Assembly: GCF_000745175.1 (NCBI RefSeq) | Contig: NZ_JQNI01000002.1 | Coordinates: 2,136,001 to 2,200,000, forward strand | Direction of reading: 5' to 3' | Origin: Deinococcus sp. YIM 77859 | GTDB taxonomy: Bacteria; Deinococcota; Deinococci; Deinococcales; Deinococcaceae | DNA length: 64,000 bases | Position numbers and translations under genes: made by a program | Notes under the pieces: model-generated | What the model was told of the DNA's origin: nothing | The model's input: only the letters and a program-made list of their open reading frames with translations | Database searches by the model: none | Shown here: positions 1 to 11,557 of the stretch, piece after piece | How positions within the stretch are numbered: the first letter of the stretch is position 1 | Layout of the letters: every line of letters starts with the position of its first letter

Positions 1-1863
<1,863 letters not shown>

Positions 1864-1911
1864 TCTGCCTCCTTGTTGAACCAGGTTCAGAATACGGCGG
1901 GGAGGTGAGCC

Positions 1912-2790
1912 TTAGCCCCGGCGCCGCTGTGCCAGCACGGCCCCCCCCAGAATGAATGCTCCGCCCAGCACCACGCTTGGCCGCAGCGGCTCCGCCAAAA
2001 CCGCACAGGCGAGCAGCACGGTAAACAGCGGTTCCAGCGTCCCCAGCAGGCTGGCGCGGGCAGCACCCAGGCGGGCAACAGCCCCGTACAGGGCGGGCAC
2101 GGCGACCAGGGTGGCGAGGACGGCCATGCCGAGAACCGCGCCCCACTGCGCGGGGGTGCCGGGAGCGTGCAGGGTGCCCTGGGCCGCGGCGAGCGCGGCA
2201 AAATACAGGCTGCTCACCAGGGCCATATGCCCGGTGGAGGCGAGGGGTGACACCCCGGTCAGCCAGCGCTCGGAGGCGAGCAGGTACAGGGCGTACAGGG
2301 CACCCGCGCCGGCCCCCAGGGCGAGGCCGAGCGGGTTGCGGTCTCCTGCGCCGGGCACGCCCACGACCAGCCCCAGGCCAAGCGCCGCCAGGGCGACCGC
2401 GCCCAGCCGAGCCGCGTCCGGCCTGCGGCCCGTCAGCCATCCGAACAGGATCACGAAGGCGGGCGCGAGGTACAGCAGCAGCCCTGTGGTGCCCGCCGTG
2501 ATGCGCGAGAGCGCTCCGAAGTAGCAGGTGGTTGCCAGCGCGTACAGCACGCCGGTAGCGAGGAGGGGCCCGCGCTCCCGCCAGGTCAGACCCCGTCCCG
2601 CCAGGGGCAGCAGCACCAGCGCCACCAGGCCAAAGCGCCAGGCCAGCAGGCTGAAACTGCTGATGCCCGCCGCGGTGCCCAGCTTGCCCCAGATCCCCAG
2701 CGTGGAAAAGCCCAGCGCGGCCACCAGCGCGAGGCCTAGGCCCAGGCGAGCGGGGGAGGGCGGAGCAGGCACAGCGGGGCTGGCAGTCAT
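1912..2790 (-). CDS. EamA/DMT family transporter
   Basis: A 292-residue integral membrane protein of the drug/metabolite transporter superfamily. It has about ten hydrophobic segments arranged as two EamA repeats: the first begins at ALVAALGFSTLGIWGKLG, the second after a loop near LGLALGAGAGALYALYLL, and each carries the Gly/Ala/Trp pattern of the family. The start is set at the ATG at 2790 because the reading frame extends upstream only through sequence with no membrane character that overlaps priA. It is divergent from priA with about 90 bases between starts, and 48 bases upstream of the acylase gene on its own strand, so the two may be co-transcribed. Substrates in this family include amino acids and metabolites; none can be assigned here. 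Confidence 0.85.
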   Translation of the reverse strand: MTASPAVPAPPSPARLGLGLALVAALGFSTLGIWGKLGTAAGISSFSLLAWRFGLVALVLLPLAGRGLTWRERGPLLATGVLYALATTCYFGALSRITAGTTGLLLYLAPAFVILFGWLTGRRPDAARLGAVALAALGLGLVVGVPGAGDRNPLGLALGAGAGALYALYLLASERWLTGVSPLASTGHMALVSSLYFAALAAAQGTLHAPGTPAQWGAVLGMAVLATLVAVPALYGAVARLGAARASLLGTLEPLFTVLLACAVLAEPLRPSVVLGGAFILGGAVLAQRRRG

Positions 2791-2878
2791 GGAATCAGCG
2801 TACCGTCCCCAGGCGGTGGCGGCGCTTTGGCGTCTACCCCACCTCTCGGCTCCTCCCGGCTGCGCTAGCTTCGGGCAC

Positions 2879-5392
2879 GTGACGCCGGATCCTGCTTCCC
2901 GCCCGCCGGTGCCCTGGCGGGTGGTGCTGCCCCTGCCGATGGCTGCGCTCGACTTTGCCGCGCCGCACGGGTACGGGGCGGCCGTCCCGGTGGGCTGCCG
3001 CGTGCTGGTGCCCTGGCGGGGCGAACTCGCCGCTGGCCTGGTGGTGGGAGAGGGAGAAGGCCGCTCCTCCCACCGCCTGCGCGAGGCCGTGCATGTCCTC
3101 GATGACGAGGAAGGCCCCTGGGTTCCCCCCGCTACCGTACAGGCCATCAGCGCCTGGGCGCGCGACGCTCGGGTTCCGGCCGGACTGGTCTGGAGTGACC
3201 TGCTGGGCACGGGGTGGGAAGCGCGGGTCGAACACCGGGTGCGGGCGGTACCGGGCGCGGATCTCAGCGCCTTTGCCCGTCACGTGCCCACGACGATCTG
3301 GACGGACGCGGGAGCTTTTGCGCCGCCCCTCCTCGACGCCATCCGCGAGCAGGGCCTGCTGGAGGAGGCGTTTTGGCCCACCGTCCGCACCCGGAGCGTG
3401 GTGCGGGCCCGGCCCCTGGCGGAGGTGCCCGCTGCGGCCCGCACCGTGACCGTCCTACAGGCCGCAGCGGAACCGCCCGCGGGCCTCACGCCCAAGGGCC
3501 GGGCCGCGTGGGCGTGGTTGGAGGCGCACGGTCCGCAGGACAACCTGAGTGCCTGGGCCCGCGGCGCGGGTGTGAGCGCGAGTGTGGTGACGAACGTGCT
3601 GAAGGCGGGTGGAGCGCAGTACGTGCCGCAGGAGGTGCCTCCACCCCCCGCCTGGACCTGGCTGCGGGAGCGCGGCCCGGTGGAGACGCTGAGCGACTGG
3701 GCCAGCGGTGCGTCCGCCGACGGCATTCCCCTCTCGCCCACGCTCGCGGGCACGCTGGCCCTGCGTGGCTGGGCGGACACCGTGCAGGAACCCGCGCCTC
3801 CCCCCTCCCTTCCCGAGCCGCAGGCGAACTGGACCACCTCCGACCCCGACCGTCTGCCGGAAGCCCCGGCCTGGCGGCTTCATGGCGGGCGGCCCGCGTC
3901 CCGCTTCCGCACGCTCGCGCCGCGGGTGGCCCGGCTGCTCACCCAGGGGCGCGGAGTGCTGGTGCTCGCGCCCGACCACGCGACCCTGCGCCGCGCCTGG
4001 GAGGGCCTCTCCGGCCTGGCCGTTCCCGCCGGAACTCGGGCCGTTCAGCTCAGCGGCGGCCTGAATGCGGCGCAGCGCGAACACGCCTGGCACCTGATTC
4101 GTTCCGGCGCGGCCCGGCTGGTCATCGGCAGCTACCTGGCGCTCACCGCGCCGCTCGCGGACCCCGCCCTGGTCCTCCTGCTGGAGGAGGGCAGCGACGC
4201 CTACAAGCTCGCGGGGGGGAGCCGCGCCTTTATTCCGGACCTGGCTGCTCGCGTCGCCGCCGCGCACGGTGCCGCCCTCGCCCTGGTCGGAAGCGTCCCC
4301 GCCGCCGAGAGCGTGCCTCTTCCCGGTGCGCTGTTGCCCCCCCCGAGGACCCGGGTGCACGTTGTGGACTACGCCAACCCGCCCGAACAGCCGGAACTTG
4401 GGCCGCTCTCCAGCGCGCACCTCACGCCCGGCGACCTGGGGTATCCCCTCAGCCACGACCTCACGCGGCTCTTGCGCCAGGTGCGGGAACGCGGGCGGCA
4501 GGCGGCGCTCCTCGCTCCCCGCCGGGGATACTCGGCCCTGCTGCGCTGCCCGAGCTGCGAGCACACGCCGCACTGCCGCCACTGTGACGTGCCGCTGCGT
4601 TTTCACCAGGCTGCCCGCCAGCTCACCTGTCACCAGTGCGGCTACCACGAGGCTTTGCCTGACCGCTGCGACGCCTGCGGCGAACGGATGTGGCAGGCCC
4701 GCGGTCCCGGGACCGAGTGGATCGCCGCCGAGGTGGCGCGCCTCGCTCCCGGCCTTCCCGTCTTCCGCTACGACCGCGACCGCCAGGATGACCTTTCTCC
4801 CCTCTTTGCCGGTGAGAGCGGCGTTGTGGTGGGCACCCAGCTGCTGCTCTCGAAGGACGCGCCTCCCAACCTCGCCCTGATCGGCGTGACCCTGGCAGAT
4901 ACCTGGTTGAACGTCTCGGATTTTCGCGCCTCCGAACGCTACCACCGCCTGCTGCGCCAGCTTGCCGAGTGGCATCCCACCCGCGCACCCCTCCTCGTCG
5001 TGCAGACTTTCCAGGCCAACCACCCCGCCCTGAGGGTGATGGTCGAGGGCCGCGACGCCTTGGCCTACCCCGCCGCAGAGGAACGCGCCCGCGCCGCCCT
5101 GGGCTATCCTCCACACGCCCGTCTTGCGCAGGTGGAGGTGGCGGCCCGTGATCCGCAGCGGGCGAAGGTCGCCGCGCAGGAAGTCTTTGACGCGCTGCAC
5201 GGCGCGGGGGCGACCGCCGGGGAAGTGCTTGGCCCCGCCCCCAGCCCGGTCGCCCGGCTGCGCGGCGTGTACCCCTACCACCTGCTGCTGCGCGCCCGCG
5301 ACGACGCCCGCCTGGCGCAGCTCCTCGCTACCCTGGATCGCCGCTGGACGGCGCGGGTGCGGGTGGACGTGAACCCGCGGGGGGGGCTGTAG
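2879..5392 (+). CDS. priA: Primosomal protein PriA, helicase motifs degenerate
   Basis: Replication-restart protein PriA, about 837 residues from the GTG at 2879. The N-terminal 3'-DNA-binding domain is recognisable (WRVVLPLPMAALDFAAP, then VGCRVLVPWR), as is the zinc-binding insert around residues 555-605 with paired cysteines (CPSC, CRHC, CHQCG, CDACG). The C-terminal part has the PriA features GTEWIAAEVARL and GTQLLLSKD. The helicase core is eroded: the Walker A GSGKT expected before VLVLAPDHATLRRAW is absent (RPASRFRTL is there instead), and the DEEH box reads LLLEEGSDAYKL. I recall that Deinococcus PriA has been described as lacking helicase activity; the sequence fits. The GTG start is chosen because upstream codons overlap the divergent transporter gene and add no PriA-like sequence. 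It probably still loads replication proteins at DNA structures without unwinding. Confidence 0.9.
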   Translation: MTPDPASRPPVPWRVVLPLPMAALDFAAPHGYGAAVPVGCRVLVPWRGELAAGLVVGEGEGRSSHRLREAVHVLDDEEGPWVPPATVQAISAWARDARVPAGLVWSDLLGTGWEARVEHRVRAVPGADLSAFARHVPTTIWTDAGAFAPPLLDAIREQGLLEEAFWPTVRTRSVVRARPLAEVPAAARTVTVLQAAAEPPAGLTPKGRAAWAWLEAHGPQDNLSAWARGAGVSASVVTNVLKAGGAQYVPQEVPPPPAWTWLRERGPVETLSDWASGASADGIPLSPTLAGTLALRGWADTVQEPAPPPSLPEPQANWTTSDPDRLPEAPAWRLHGGRPASRFRTLAPRVARLLTQGRGVLVLAPDHATLRRAWEGLSGLAVPAGTRAVQLSGGLNAAQREHAWHLIRSGAARLVIGSYLALTAPLADPALVLLLEEGSDAYKLAGGSRAFIPDLAARVAAAHGAALALVGSVPAAESVPLPGALLPPPRTRVHVVDYANPPEQPELGPLSSAHLTPGDLGYPLSHDLTRLLRQVRERGRQAALLAPRRGYSALLRCPSCEHTPHCRHCDVPLRFHQAARQLTCHQCGYHEALPDRCDACGERMWQARGPGTEWIAAEVARLAPGLPVFRYDRDRQDDLSPLFAGESGVVVGTQLLLSKDAPPNLALIGVTLADTWLNVSDFRASERYHRLLRQLAEWHPTRAPLLVVQTFQANHPALRVMVEGRDALAYPAAEERARAALGYPPHARLAQVEVAARDPQRAKVAAQEVFDALHGAGATAGEVLGPAPSPVARLRGVYPYHLLLRARDDARLAQLLATLDRRWTARVRVDVNPRGGL

Positions 5393-5486
5393 GCACCCGT
5401 TGAGGCATCCTGGCTGCATCCCCGCCCCCTAATTCCTTCCTTCAGCTTCGCCGGGCCCGCTCTGCTCGCTGCGTTAGACTCCGCTC

Positions 5487-6221
5487 ATGATCCGTCTGGC
5501 CGTTCTCGCGGACCTGCACGCCAACCTGGAGGCGACGCTGGCCGCACATGCGGACGTGCAGCGGCGGGGGATTTCTGAACTGTGGGTGTTGGGCGACCTG
5601 GTTGGCAAGGGACCGCGTCCGCGCGAGGTGGTCGAGTGGACGCAGGCGCACGCGACGCGGGTGATTCAGGGCAACTGGGACGCGCGCGTTGCGGGCGCGA
5701 CCAACCGGCCCCAAGACCTGTGGCCGCGCTCCAAGCTGACGGCGGGGCAGCTGGCGTACCTGGCGGGGCTTCCCTACGGGATTGAGGAGCAGTTCGGCGG
5801 GGCGTGGTGGCGCTTTGTCCACGCGAGCTCCAAAGGTCTCTTTCACCGCCTGTACCCGCATTCCAGCCTGGGCGAACAACTGGAAGCGTTTGCGCCCAAC
5901 CCGCAGTTTGGCCTAGGGGTACAGGCCGACGCCCTGGTGTATGCCGATGTCCACGAGACGCTGCTGCTCGACGTAGAGGGCCGCCCCCTCATCAACACGG
6001 GCTCGGTCGGTAACCCCCTCGACAGCACGCTGCCCAGCTACCTGATTCTGGAGTTCGATCCGCACAGCCCCTCCTACAGCGCGACCTTTGTGCGCCTCAC
6101 GTACAACCGTGACGCCGAGATCGCCGCTGCCGAGGCGAGCGGCATGCCCTTTACCCGCGAGTACATCGCGGAGCTGCTCACCGGCGCGTACCAGAAACGT
6201 CGGGCGCGCACGGGGGAATAA
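5487..6221 (+). CDS. Calcineurin-like metallophosphoesterase
   Basis: A 244-residue cytosolic metallophosphoesterase. The dinuclear metal-site motifs occur in the family order: DLHAN near residue 8 (D-x-H), GDLVGKGP near 36 (GD-x-x-x-x-G), GNWD near 61 (GN-H/D) and a late H/N segment ending INTGSVGNP. The tail GSVGNPLDSTLPSYLIL matches YfcE/DR1281-type single-domain enzymes, which usually hydrolyse phosphodiesters or phosphomonoesters, so the physiological substrate is open. The ATG at 5487 lies 94 bases after priA. The DUF1206 gene follows after 7 bases, so the two genes are likely one transcript. Confidence 0.85.
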   Translation: MIRLAVLADLHANLEATLAAHADVQRRGISELWVLGDLVGKGPRPREVVEWTQAHATRVIQGNWDARVAGATNRPQDLWPRSKLTAGQLAYLAGLPYGIEEQFGGAWWRFVHASSKGLFHRLYPHSSLGEQLEAFAPNPQFGLGVQADALVYADVHETLLLDVEGRPLINTGSVGNPLDSTLPSYLILEFDPHSPSYSATFVRLTYNRDAEIAAAEASGMPFTREYIAELLTGAYQKRRARTGE

Positions 6222-6228
6222 CCGGATC

Positions 6229-7068
6229 ATGGCGAGTTCTCGTGAGGCGGGTGCAGAGGAGGCTGCGGCCTACGCGGCACCGGGCCTGGAGGCCCTGGCG
6301 CGTTTTGGCTATGTCAGCAAGGGCGTCATATACGGGGTGATCGGCGTGCTCGCGCTGAGTGTCGTGCTGGGTTGGGGCGGAGTCGCGGCGGATACGCAGG
6401 GGGCCCTGCTGCGCCTTCAGGATCTGCCGCTGGGGACCCCCCTGCTCTGGCTGCTTGCCCTGGGCCTTCTGGGGTACGCGCTGTGGCAACTGATACGGGC
6501 ATTCCTCGACCCCGAACACCAGGGCCGGGGCGCTCGGGGGCTGGCGAAGCGGGCGGGGTACCTGCTGAGCGCTCTAGCCAACAGCGGTCTGGCGCTGTTT
6601 GCAGTGCGGCTGGCCTGGACCGGACATGCTCGGCGGGACGAGCACCGTGAGGTGGAGGTGGCCCGGCAGGTGCTGGACTGGCCGGGCGGACAGGTCCTGC
6701 TTGCCCTGGCTGGCCTGGTGCTGTTGGCCGTGGCCGGGAGCGCGTTCTACAGCGCCTCCGGCGCTAGGTTTATGAAGCGGATGGCCCTGACCGAGCTGGG
6801 CACCCGCTCTGCCGAGCTGGTCAAGCGCGTCGGGCAGGTGGGGATCGCGGCGCGGGGCGTGGTGCTGGCGATCATCGCGGTGTTCCTGCTGCTCGCCGCG
6901 TGGCGGGGCCGTGCCGGGAGCGTGCGGGGGATCGCGGAGGTGTTTTCCTGGCTGCGCGCGCAGCCTGCCGGACCCCTGCTGCTGGGTGTTGTGGCTTTGG
7001 GCACCCTCTGCTACGGCTGGTGGTGTCTCATCCAGGCCCGTTATCGCCGAGTGAGGGTGCAGCCTTAA
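6229..7068 (+). CDS. DUF1206 domain membrane protein
   Basis: A 279-residue protein with six hydrophobic segments arranged as three repeats of two helices, each repeat opening with a G-Y-V-S-K-G-like or R-A-G-Y-L-like motif (ARFGYVSKGVIYGVIGVLAL, AKRAGYLLSALANSGLALF, VGQVGIAARGVVLAIIAV). This is the layout of DUF1206, a conserved membrane family of unknown function. The start is the ATG at 6229, just after the phosphoesterase stop; the frame is open further upstream but overlaps that gene. The gene is likely translated from the same message as its upstream neighbour. Confidence 0.8.
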   Translation: MASSREAGAEEAAAYAAPGLEALARFGYVSKGVIYGVIGVLALSVVLGWGGVAADTQGALLRLQDLPLGTPLLWLLALGLLGYALWQLIRAFLDPEHQGRGARGLAKRAGYLLSALANSGLALFAVRLAWTGHARRDEHREVEVARQVLDWPGGQVLLALAGLVLLAVAGSAFYSASGARFMKRMALTELGTRSAELVKRVGQVGIAARGVVLAIIAVFLLLAAWRGRAGSVRGIAEVFSWLRAQPAGPLLLGVVALGTLCYGWWCLIQARYRRVRVQP

Positions 7069-7155
7069 GGCTCCTGCGGTCTGGGCCATCTCTGGGGTGG
7101 AAAAGGGCTCTCAATGTGCTCCCCCGGCAAAAAGCCCTTCCCTTATATTGTTCAC

Positions 7156-8202
7156 ATGCGCGCCAACGCGACGCCCCCCCTGTCCTCCGGGATTCTGACG
7201 GATGTGGGGCGTCAGCGCCGCGTGAATCAGGATGCTGCCCTGGCCCTCGACCTGCCGCAGGGGGGGCTCTATGCGGTGGCGGACGGCATGGGCGGACACG
7301 CGGCGGGCGAACTTGCCGCCAACCTCGCGCTTGATACCCTCAGCCAGCACTACCTGGAGGGACGCGGCTCGCCGCCCGTGCGCCTCGCTCAGGCGGTACA
7401 GGCTGCCAACCTGGCGGTGCTGCGGCACGCGGTCGGCGAATACGTCGGGATGGGCACCACGCTGCTTGCCCTGCTGATCGACCGGGGGGCAGCGCTCCTT
7501 GCCCATGTGGGGGACTCGCGGGCGTATCTGCTGCGGGGCGGAGAACTCTACCGCCTCACCGACGACCATTCCTGGGTGGCCGAGCAGGTTCGGTTAGGAA
7601 ACCTCACCGAGGAGGAGGCCCGCCACCACCAGTGGCGCAGCGTGGTGAGTAACGCCCTGGGCGGCGAGGAGCGGGTGCGCCTGGAACTGTTTGGCCTGCC
7701 GGTCGCCGCCGGGGACCGCCTGCTGCTATGCAGTGACGGCCTCAGCGGAGTTCTTTCTGACGGCGCCCTGCTCGACCTGCTGACCCGGGCCCAGACGCCC
7801 GACCAGGCTGTACGGACCCTGGTGGGGGCTGCCAACGCTGCGGGAGGTCCAGACAACATCACCGCCGTTGTGGTGGACGTGCTGCAAGATCAGCGCCTGC
7901 CGCACTACGCCCTGCCGGTTCGCCAGGGGGAAGGCCCCCTCTATGTGGACGCGTTGCTGAACGCCCAACGGGGCAGCAGTCCCCTCACCTACGTGCTTCT
8001 GATTGTCGCCTATTTTACGCTGCTGGGCGTGATGCTGATTCCCGAGTCCCGACTGCTCATCGGTCTGCTGGGCGTCTCGCTGCTGCTGGGGGTGGCCGCT
8101 GCCCAGCGGGTGCTGCGTGCTCGGCCCGGACGTTTTCCGTTGCGCCCCGCCGCGCTGGCCGCGCCCTCGCCGGAGCGCGAGGTCCGCAACTCCTCGGGGT
8201 GA
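7156..8202 (+). CDS. PP2C-type serine/threonine protein phosphatase, membrane anchored
   Basis: A metal-dependent protein phosphatase (PPM family), 348 residues from the ATG at 7156. Catalytic-domain motifs in order: RRVNQDA near residue 20, [11 protein letters not shown] near 42 (metal-binding Asp), [12 protein letters not shown] near 119, LCSDGLSG near 192 and [12 protein letters not shown] near 233 (metal-binding Asp). After the domain two hydrophobic helices (residues about 279-315) anchor the protein, leaving the phosphatase in the cytosol. Proteins of this type usually reverse the action of Hanks-type kinases; no kinase gene lies nearby. An in-frame ATG at 7114 would add 14 residues but is less likely as the start. 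Confidence 0.9.
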   Translation: MRANATPPLSSGILTDVGRQRRVNQDAALALDLPQGGLYAVADGMGGHAAGELAANLALDTLSQHYLEGRGSPPVRLAQAVQAANLAVLRHAVGEYVGMGTTLLALLIDRGAALLAHVGDSRAYLLRGGELYRLTDDHSWVAEQVRLGNLTEEEARHHQWRSVVSNALGGEERVRLELFGLPVAAGDRLLLCSDGLSGVLSDGALLDLLTRAQTPDQAVRTLVGAANAAGGPDNITAVVVDVLQDQRLPHYALPVRQGEGPLYVDALLNAQRGSSPLTYVLLIVAYFTLLGVMLIPESRLLIGLLGVSLLLGVAAAQRVLRARPGRFPLRPAALAAPSPEREVRNSSG

Positions 8203-8228
8203 GCGGCGAGCACGGGTACAGTAAGGCT

Positions 8229-8606
<378 letters not shown>

Positions 8607-8676
8607 GTTCCTCCTTCTCATCCGTTCGTAATCCGGCTCTCGACGCTTCCCCGGCGGGCATGACATCCTGCGGGAC

Positions 8677-9507
8677 GTGATTGTCCTGCCCGTCCGCTTC
8701 GAACGCAGTCCCCGCCTGCATGCGATGCTCAGCGAAGAGCCGCATGCGGTGGGGACGCGTGTGGTGGTACAGGGCAAACGCGGGCCCGAGGTCGCCACGG
8801 TGCGCGGCGAGGGCCGAGCTCCGGATCCCCAGGGCCGCTACGGCGCCGTGCTGCGTGCCGCAACCCCCGAAGACTTGGCCCGTTGGGACGAGCTGTACCG
8901 TCAGGGAGAGGACCTGAAATGGCTGTTGCGGGCCCGCGCCCGCGAACGCGGCCTGCCGGTCAAGATCGTGGCGGTGGAATTCACGCTTGACGAGAGCCTG
9001 GTCACGGTCAGTTACAGCGCCGAGGAACGCATCGAACTCGGCAGCCTGATCGCAGACCTCCGAGCACATACCCGCGCTCGGGTGAATTTCGCTGCGGTAG
9101 GTCCCCGTGAGCAGGCACAGATGATCGGCACGCTGGGGGCCTGCGGCCGTGAAAACTGCTCGAGCCACCACCTTCAGGAGTTTGCCCCGGTCAGCATCCG
9201 CATGGCCCGCGATCAGCAGCTTCCGCTGAACCCCGAAAAGCTCAGCGGTCCCTGCGGCCGCCTGCTGTGCTGCCTGCAATACGAGCATGCCCAGTACCTC
9301 GACCTGCTTGGTGACCTTCCCCGCAAGAATGCGCGAGTGTGCCACACGGCCAGCGGAGCCTGCGGCAAGGTCGTCAAGCTGCATCCCCTCGCCGGCAAGG
9401 TGGACGTGCAGACCGAACAGGGGATGCTCAGCGGTGTGCCCGCTCACGAACTGACCCGCGCGCCCGACGCCGCGGGACGGGGGCGGCGGACCGAGCCGGA
9501 AGCCTAG
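8677..9507 (+). CDS. PSP1 domain protein, RicT/YaaT-like
   Basis: A 276-residue PSP1-domain protein resembling Bacillus YaaT (RicT), a member of the Y-complex that affects RNA processing and phosphorelay output. Visible features are the N-terminal barrel-like part, the core [19 protein letters not shown] near residue 78 and [20 protein letters not shown], then two conserved cysteine clusters: [13 protein letters not shown] near 150 and [14 protein letters not shown] near 190. In RicT such cysteines bind an iron-sulfur cluster; that is inferred here. Translation starts at the GTG at 8677. The gene ends shortly before a hairpin terminator of the convergent subtilase gene. Confidence 0.85.
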   Translation: MIVLPVRFERSPRLHAMLSEEPHAVGTRVVVQGKRGPEVATVRGEGRAPDPQGRYGAVLRAATPEDLARWDELYRQGEDLKWLLRARARERGLPVKIVAVEFTLDESLVTVSYSAEERIELGSLIADLRAHTRARVNFAAVGPREQAQMIGTLGACGRENCSSHHLQEFAPVSIRMARDQQLPLNPEKLSGPCGRLLCCLQYEHAQYLDLLGDLPRKNARVCHTASGACGKVVKLHPLAGKVDVQTEQGMLSGVPAHELTRAPDAAGRGRRTEPEA

Positions 9508-9554
9508 GCCGCCGCTCTCCCACGCGACCCGTGTCGACAGGATCAACAAAGGAG

Positions 9555-9579
9555 GCGTCTCCCCAAGCTGGGAAGACGC
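9555..9579 (-). terminator. Hairpin terminator downstream of the subtilase gene
   Basis: Arms GCGTCT/AGACGC and CCC/GGG surround a 5-base loop. The one imperfect position is a G-U wobble in minus-strand RNA but a C-A mismatch in plus-strand RNA, and on the minus strand the stem is followed by a CTCCTTTG tract. It therefore most likely ends transcription of the subtilase gene that stops at 9599. Confidence 0.6.
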
Positions 9580-9598
9580 TGGTTTCTGGGCGGGCCGT

Positions 9599-11428
9599 TT
9601 ACTTGCGGATGACCTTGTCAATCTCGGCAGTGCCGGTGTAGGTCGTGGTGGGGTTGAGGTAACCCTTGAGGACAACCTTCCAGTTGCCTCCTACCGGGTT
9701 GGGGATGCTGACGGCCTCGCCGGTGCTGGTTCCCTGGGCGCTGGAACCAACCAGCCGGCCGGCGGGGTCATACACCTCTAGGTCGAGGTCGTAGGCGGGG
9801 TTGCCCCACTCGGTCGAGACGCGCAGGGCCGAGGCACCGGAGGGAACGCTCAGCGTATGGGTGTCTTGCGCGGTAGCCACACAGTTCACCAGGGGCGCGC
9901 AGACGCTGCTCGCAACGGTGCCGCTCCAGCTGGGCAGGGCCGTCGTGGTGACGGTGTAGCGGTTGGGATTCAGGCGCACCGCCTCCCGCACCGCGGCGTT
10001 GGCATCCACATAGCCGTAGCCAACTTCCCACAGCTCACGGCGCTTGGTAACGACCTGGTTGGGATCAAGGCCGTTTGTGGCCGTCTCGGTGTAGTACATC
10101 GGGCGGCTGGTCTTCTTAAAGATTGCCAGCACGTCGTCCAGTTTCAGCCGCGGATTGGCTTCCAGCATCAGGGCCACGACGCCGCTGATGTGGGGGGTTG
10201 CCATGCTGGTGCCGCTGATGGTGGAGTACTGCGGATTGTCGAGGTCGGGCACAGTAGTCGCGGCCAGGCCAGTCAGGGCGCGGGCGGCGCTGATGTCTAC
10301 GCCGGGCGCGGTGACATCGGGGTGAACAAGCGCGTCGCCGGGGCGGCCACGGGAGCTGAAGTCGGCCAGATAGCCCTTCTTGTCTCCCGCCGCCACGCTG
10401 ATCACGCAGGGGCTGGCGGAGTAGGGATTGAGGGTGTTGGCGTCCGGCCCCTCGTTGCCCGCCGCAAAGGTTACGATGATGCCCGCGTCGTAGGCCCGCT
10501 TGGCCGCGAGGCTAATGGGGTTGTAGGGGGCGAATTCTCCGCTGGAGCCCCAGGAGTTGGAAATGACCCGAATGTTGTAGGTCTCGCGCACCTCTGGCTT
10601 CATGATGTAGTCGAAGCCTTGAAGGGCGTACAGGATGCTCAGGGCATCTCCGGCGCCCACACCGACAAGGGTCACACCGGGCGCGACCCCCTGGCGTACC
10701 CGTGCCGAGCCTTCCGAGGCCGCGCCGCTGCCGCCGATGGTGCTGGCTACGTGCGTGCCGTGCCCACTGCTGGTATCGGTGTTGGGCGAGTCTACATACA
10801 GGTAGCCCCCCACGCCCACATCCGTGATCGGTCCCACCAGCTTCACGTTCTTGGCGACGTTTTTCAGGTCGGGGTGGGTACCGTCAACCCCCGAGTCCAG
10901 CACCGCCACACCAATGCCCTTCCCGGTCACGCCGTAGGTGTTGCGCGCGACGTCTGCCCCAATAAATTTCACGCTCTCGGCCAGCTTGTACTGGAGGGGT
11001 GCGTCCTGGTACACCGACACCAGGCCGGGCAGGTTGGCCTTGAGGGTATCGAGCAGCTCCGGTGTCACCAGGGTTTTGACCGCGATCATGGGCAGGTTCT
11101 CCAGCACACCCAGGCCCTTGCCCAGGTCTACGGGCAGGTTAGAGTCCATCCAGGTGATCGCGCGGCCCTTGCTGGTGTCATCCAGGAAGGAGAGGATGAG
11201 CGTGCCCACCTGCCCGTAGCGCAGGTTGCTGTCCACCTGCACGCTGCTGGGAGTAGTCGCGTACAGTGCCTGGCACTCGGTCTGGGTGGTGCCGGGGCTC
11301 TGTACGCTCAGCGTGCTGGCGGCCGCACGTGCCTGAGGTTGGGTGGAGGTCACTCCCTGCGGCGTGCTCTGCCCACAGGCGGCAAGAAGAACGGTCAGGC
11401 TCAGGATGATCGGGGATGTGTGTTTCAT
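9599..11428 (-). CDS. Secreted S8 family serine peptidase (lipoprotein)
   Basis: A subtilisin-family protease of 609 residues. The N-terminus is a lipoprotein signal with the lipobox LLAACGQS (Cys18), so the protein should be tethered to the cell envelope. A prodomain spans about residues 60-145. The catalytic triad is visible: Asp178 in AVLDSGVDGTHPDL, His223 in GHGTHVAS and Ser408 in GTSMATPH, with the oxyanion Asn325 in AAGNEGP. The last 110 residues form a beta-rich domain (LRVSTEWGNPAYDLDLEVYD onward) resembling a P-domain or pre-peptidase C-terminal domain. It is divergent from the large regulator gene, with 129 bases between starts. Two other subtilases lie in this window but have different domain plans. 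Confidence 0.93.
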   Translation of the reverse strand: MKHTSPIILSLTVLLAACGQSTPQGVTSTQPQARAAASTLSVQSPGTTQTECQALYATTPSSVQVDSNLRYGQVGTLILSFLDDTSKGRAITWMDSNLPVDLGKGLGVLENLPMIAVKTLVTPELLDTLKANLPGLVSVYQDAPLQYKLAESVKFIGADVARNTYGVTGKGIGVAVLDSGVDGTHPDLKNVAKNVKLVGPITDVGVGGYLYVDSPNTDTSSGHGTHVASTIGGSGAASEGSARVRQGVAPGVTLVGVGAGDALSILYALQGFDYIMKPEVRETYNIRVISNSWGSSGEFAPYNPISLAAKRAYDAGIIVTFAAGNEGPDANTLNPYSASPCVISVAAGDKKGYLADFSSRGRPGDALVHPDVTAPGVDISAARALTGLAATTVPDLDNPQYSTISGTSMATPHISGVVALMLEANPRLKLDDVLAIFKKTSRPMYYTETATNGLDPNQVVTKRRELWEVGYGYVDANAAVREAVRLNPNRYTVTTTALPSWSGTVASSVCAPLVNCVATAQDTHTLSVPSGASALRVSTEWGNPAYDLDLEVYDPAGRLVGSSAQGTSTGEAVSIPNPVGGNWKVVLKGYLNPTTTYTGTAEIDKVIRK

Positions 11429-11557
11429 CGGGAACTCCTGGAGGTGAGAATGCTTTGGATGGAGTCCATTTCAGCAAACGCTCCTCAAAAAAAACGCAAA
11501 CTCGTTCCCGCTCGCGCCGTTTCTGCGCTAAACTAAAGGTTTTTTCTATACTGACTC

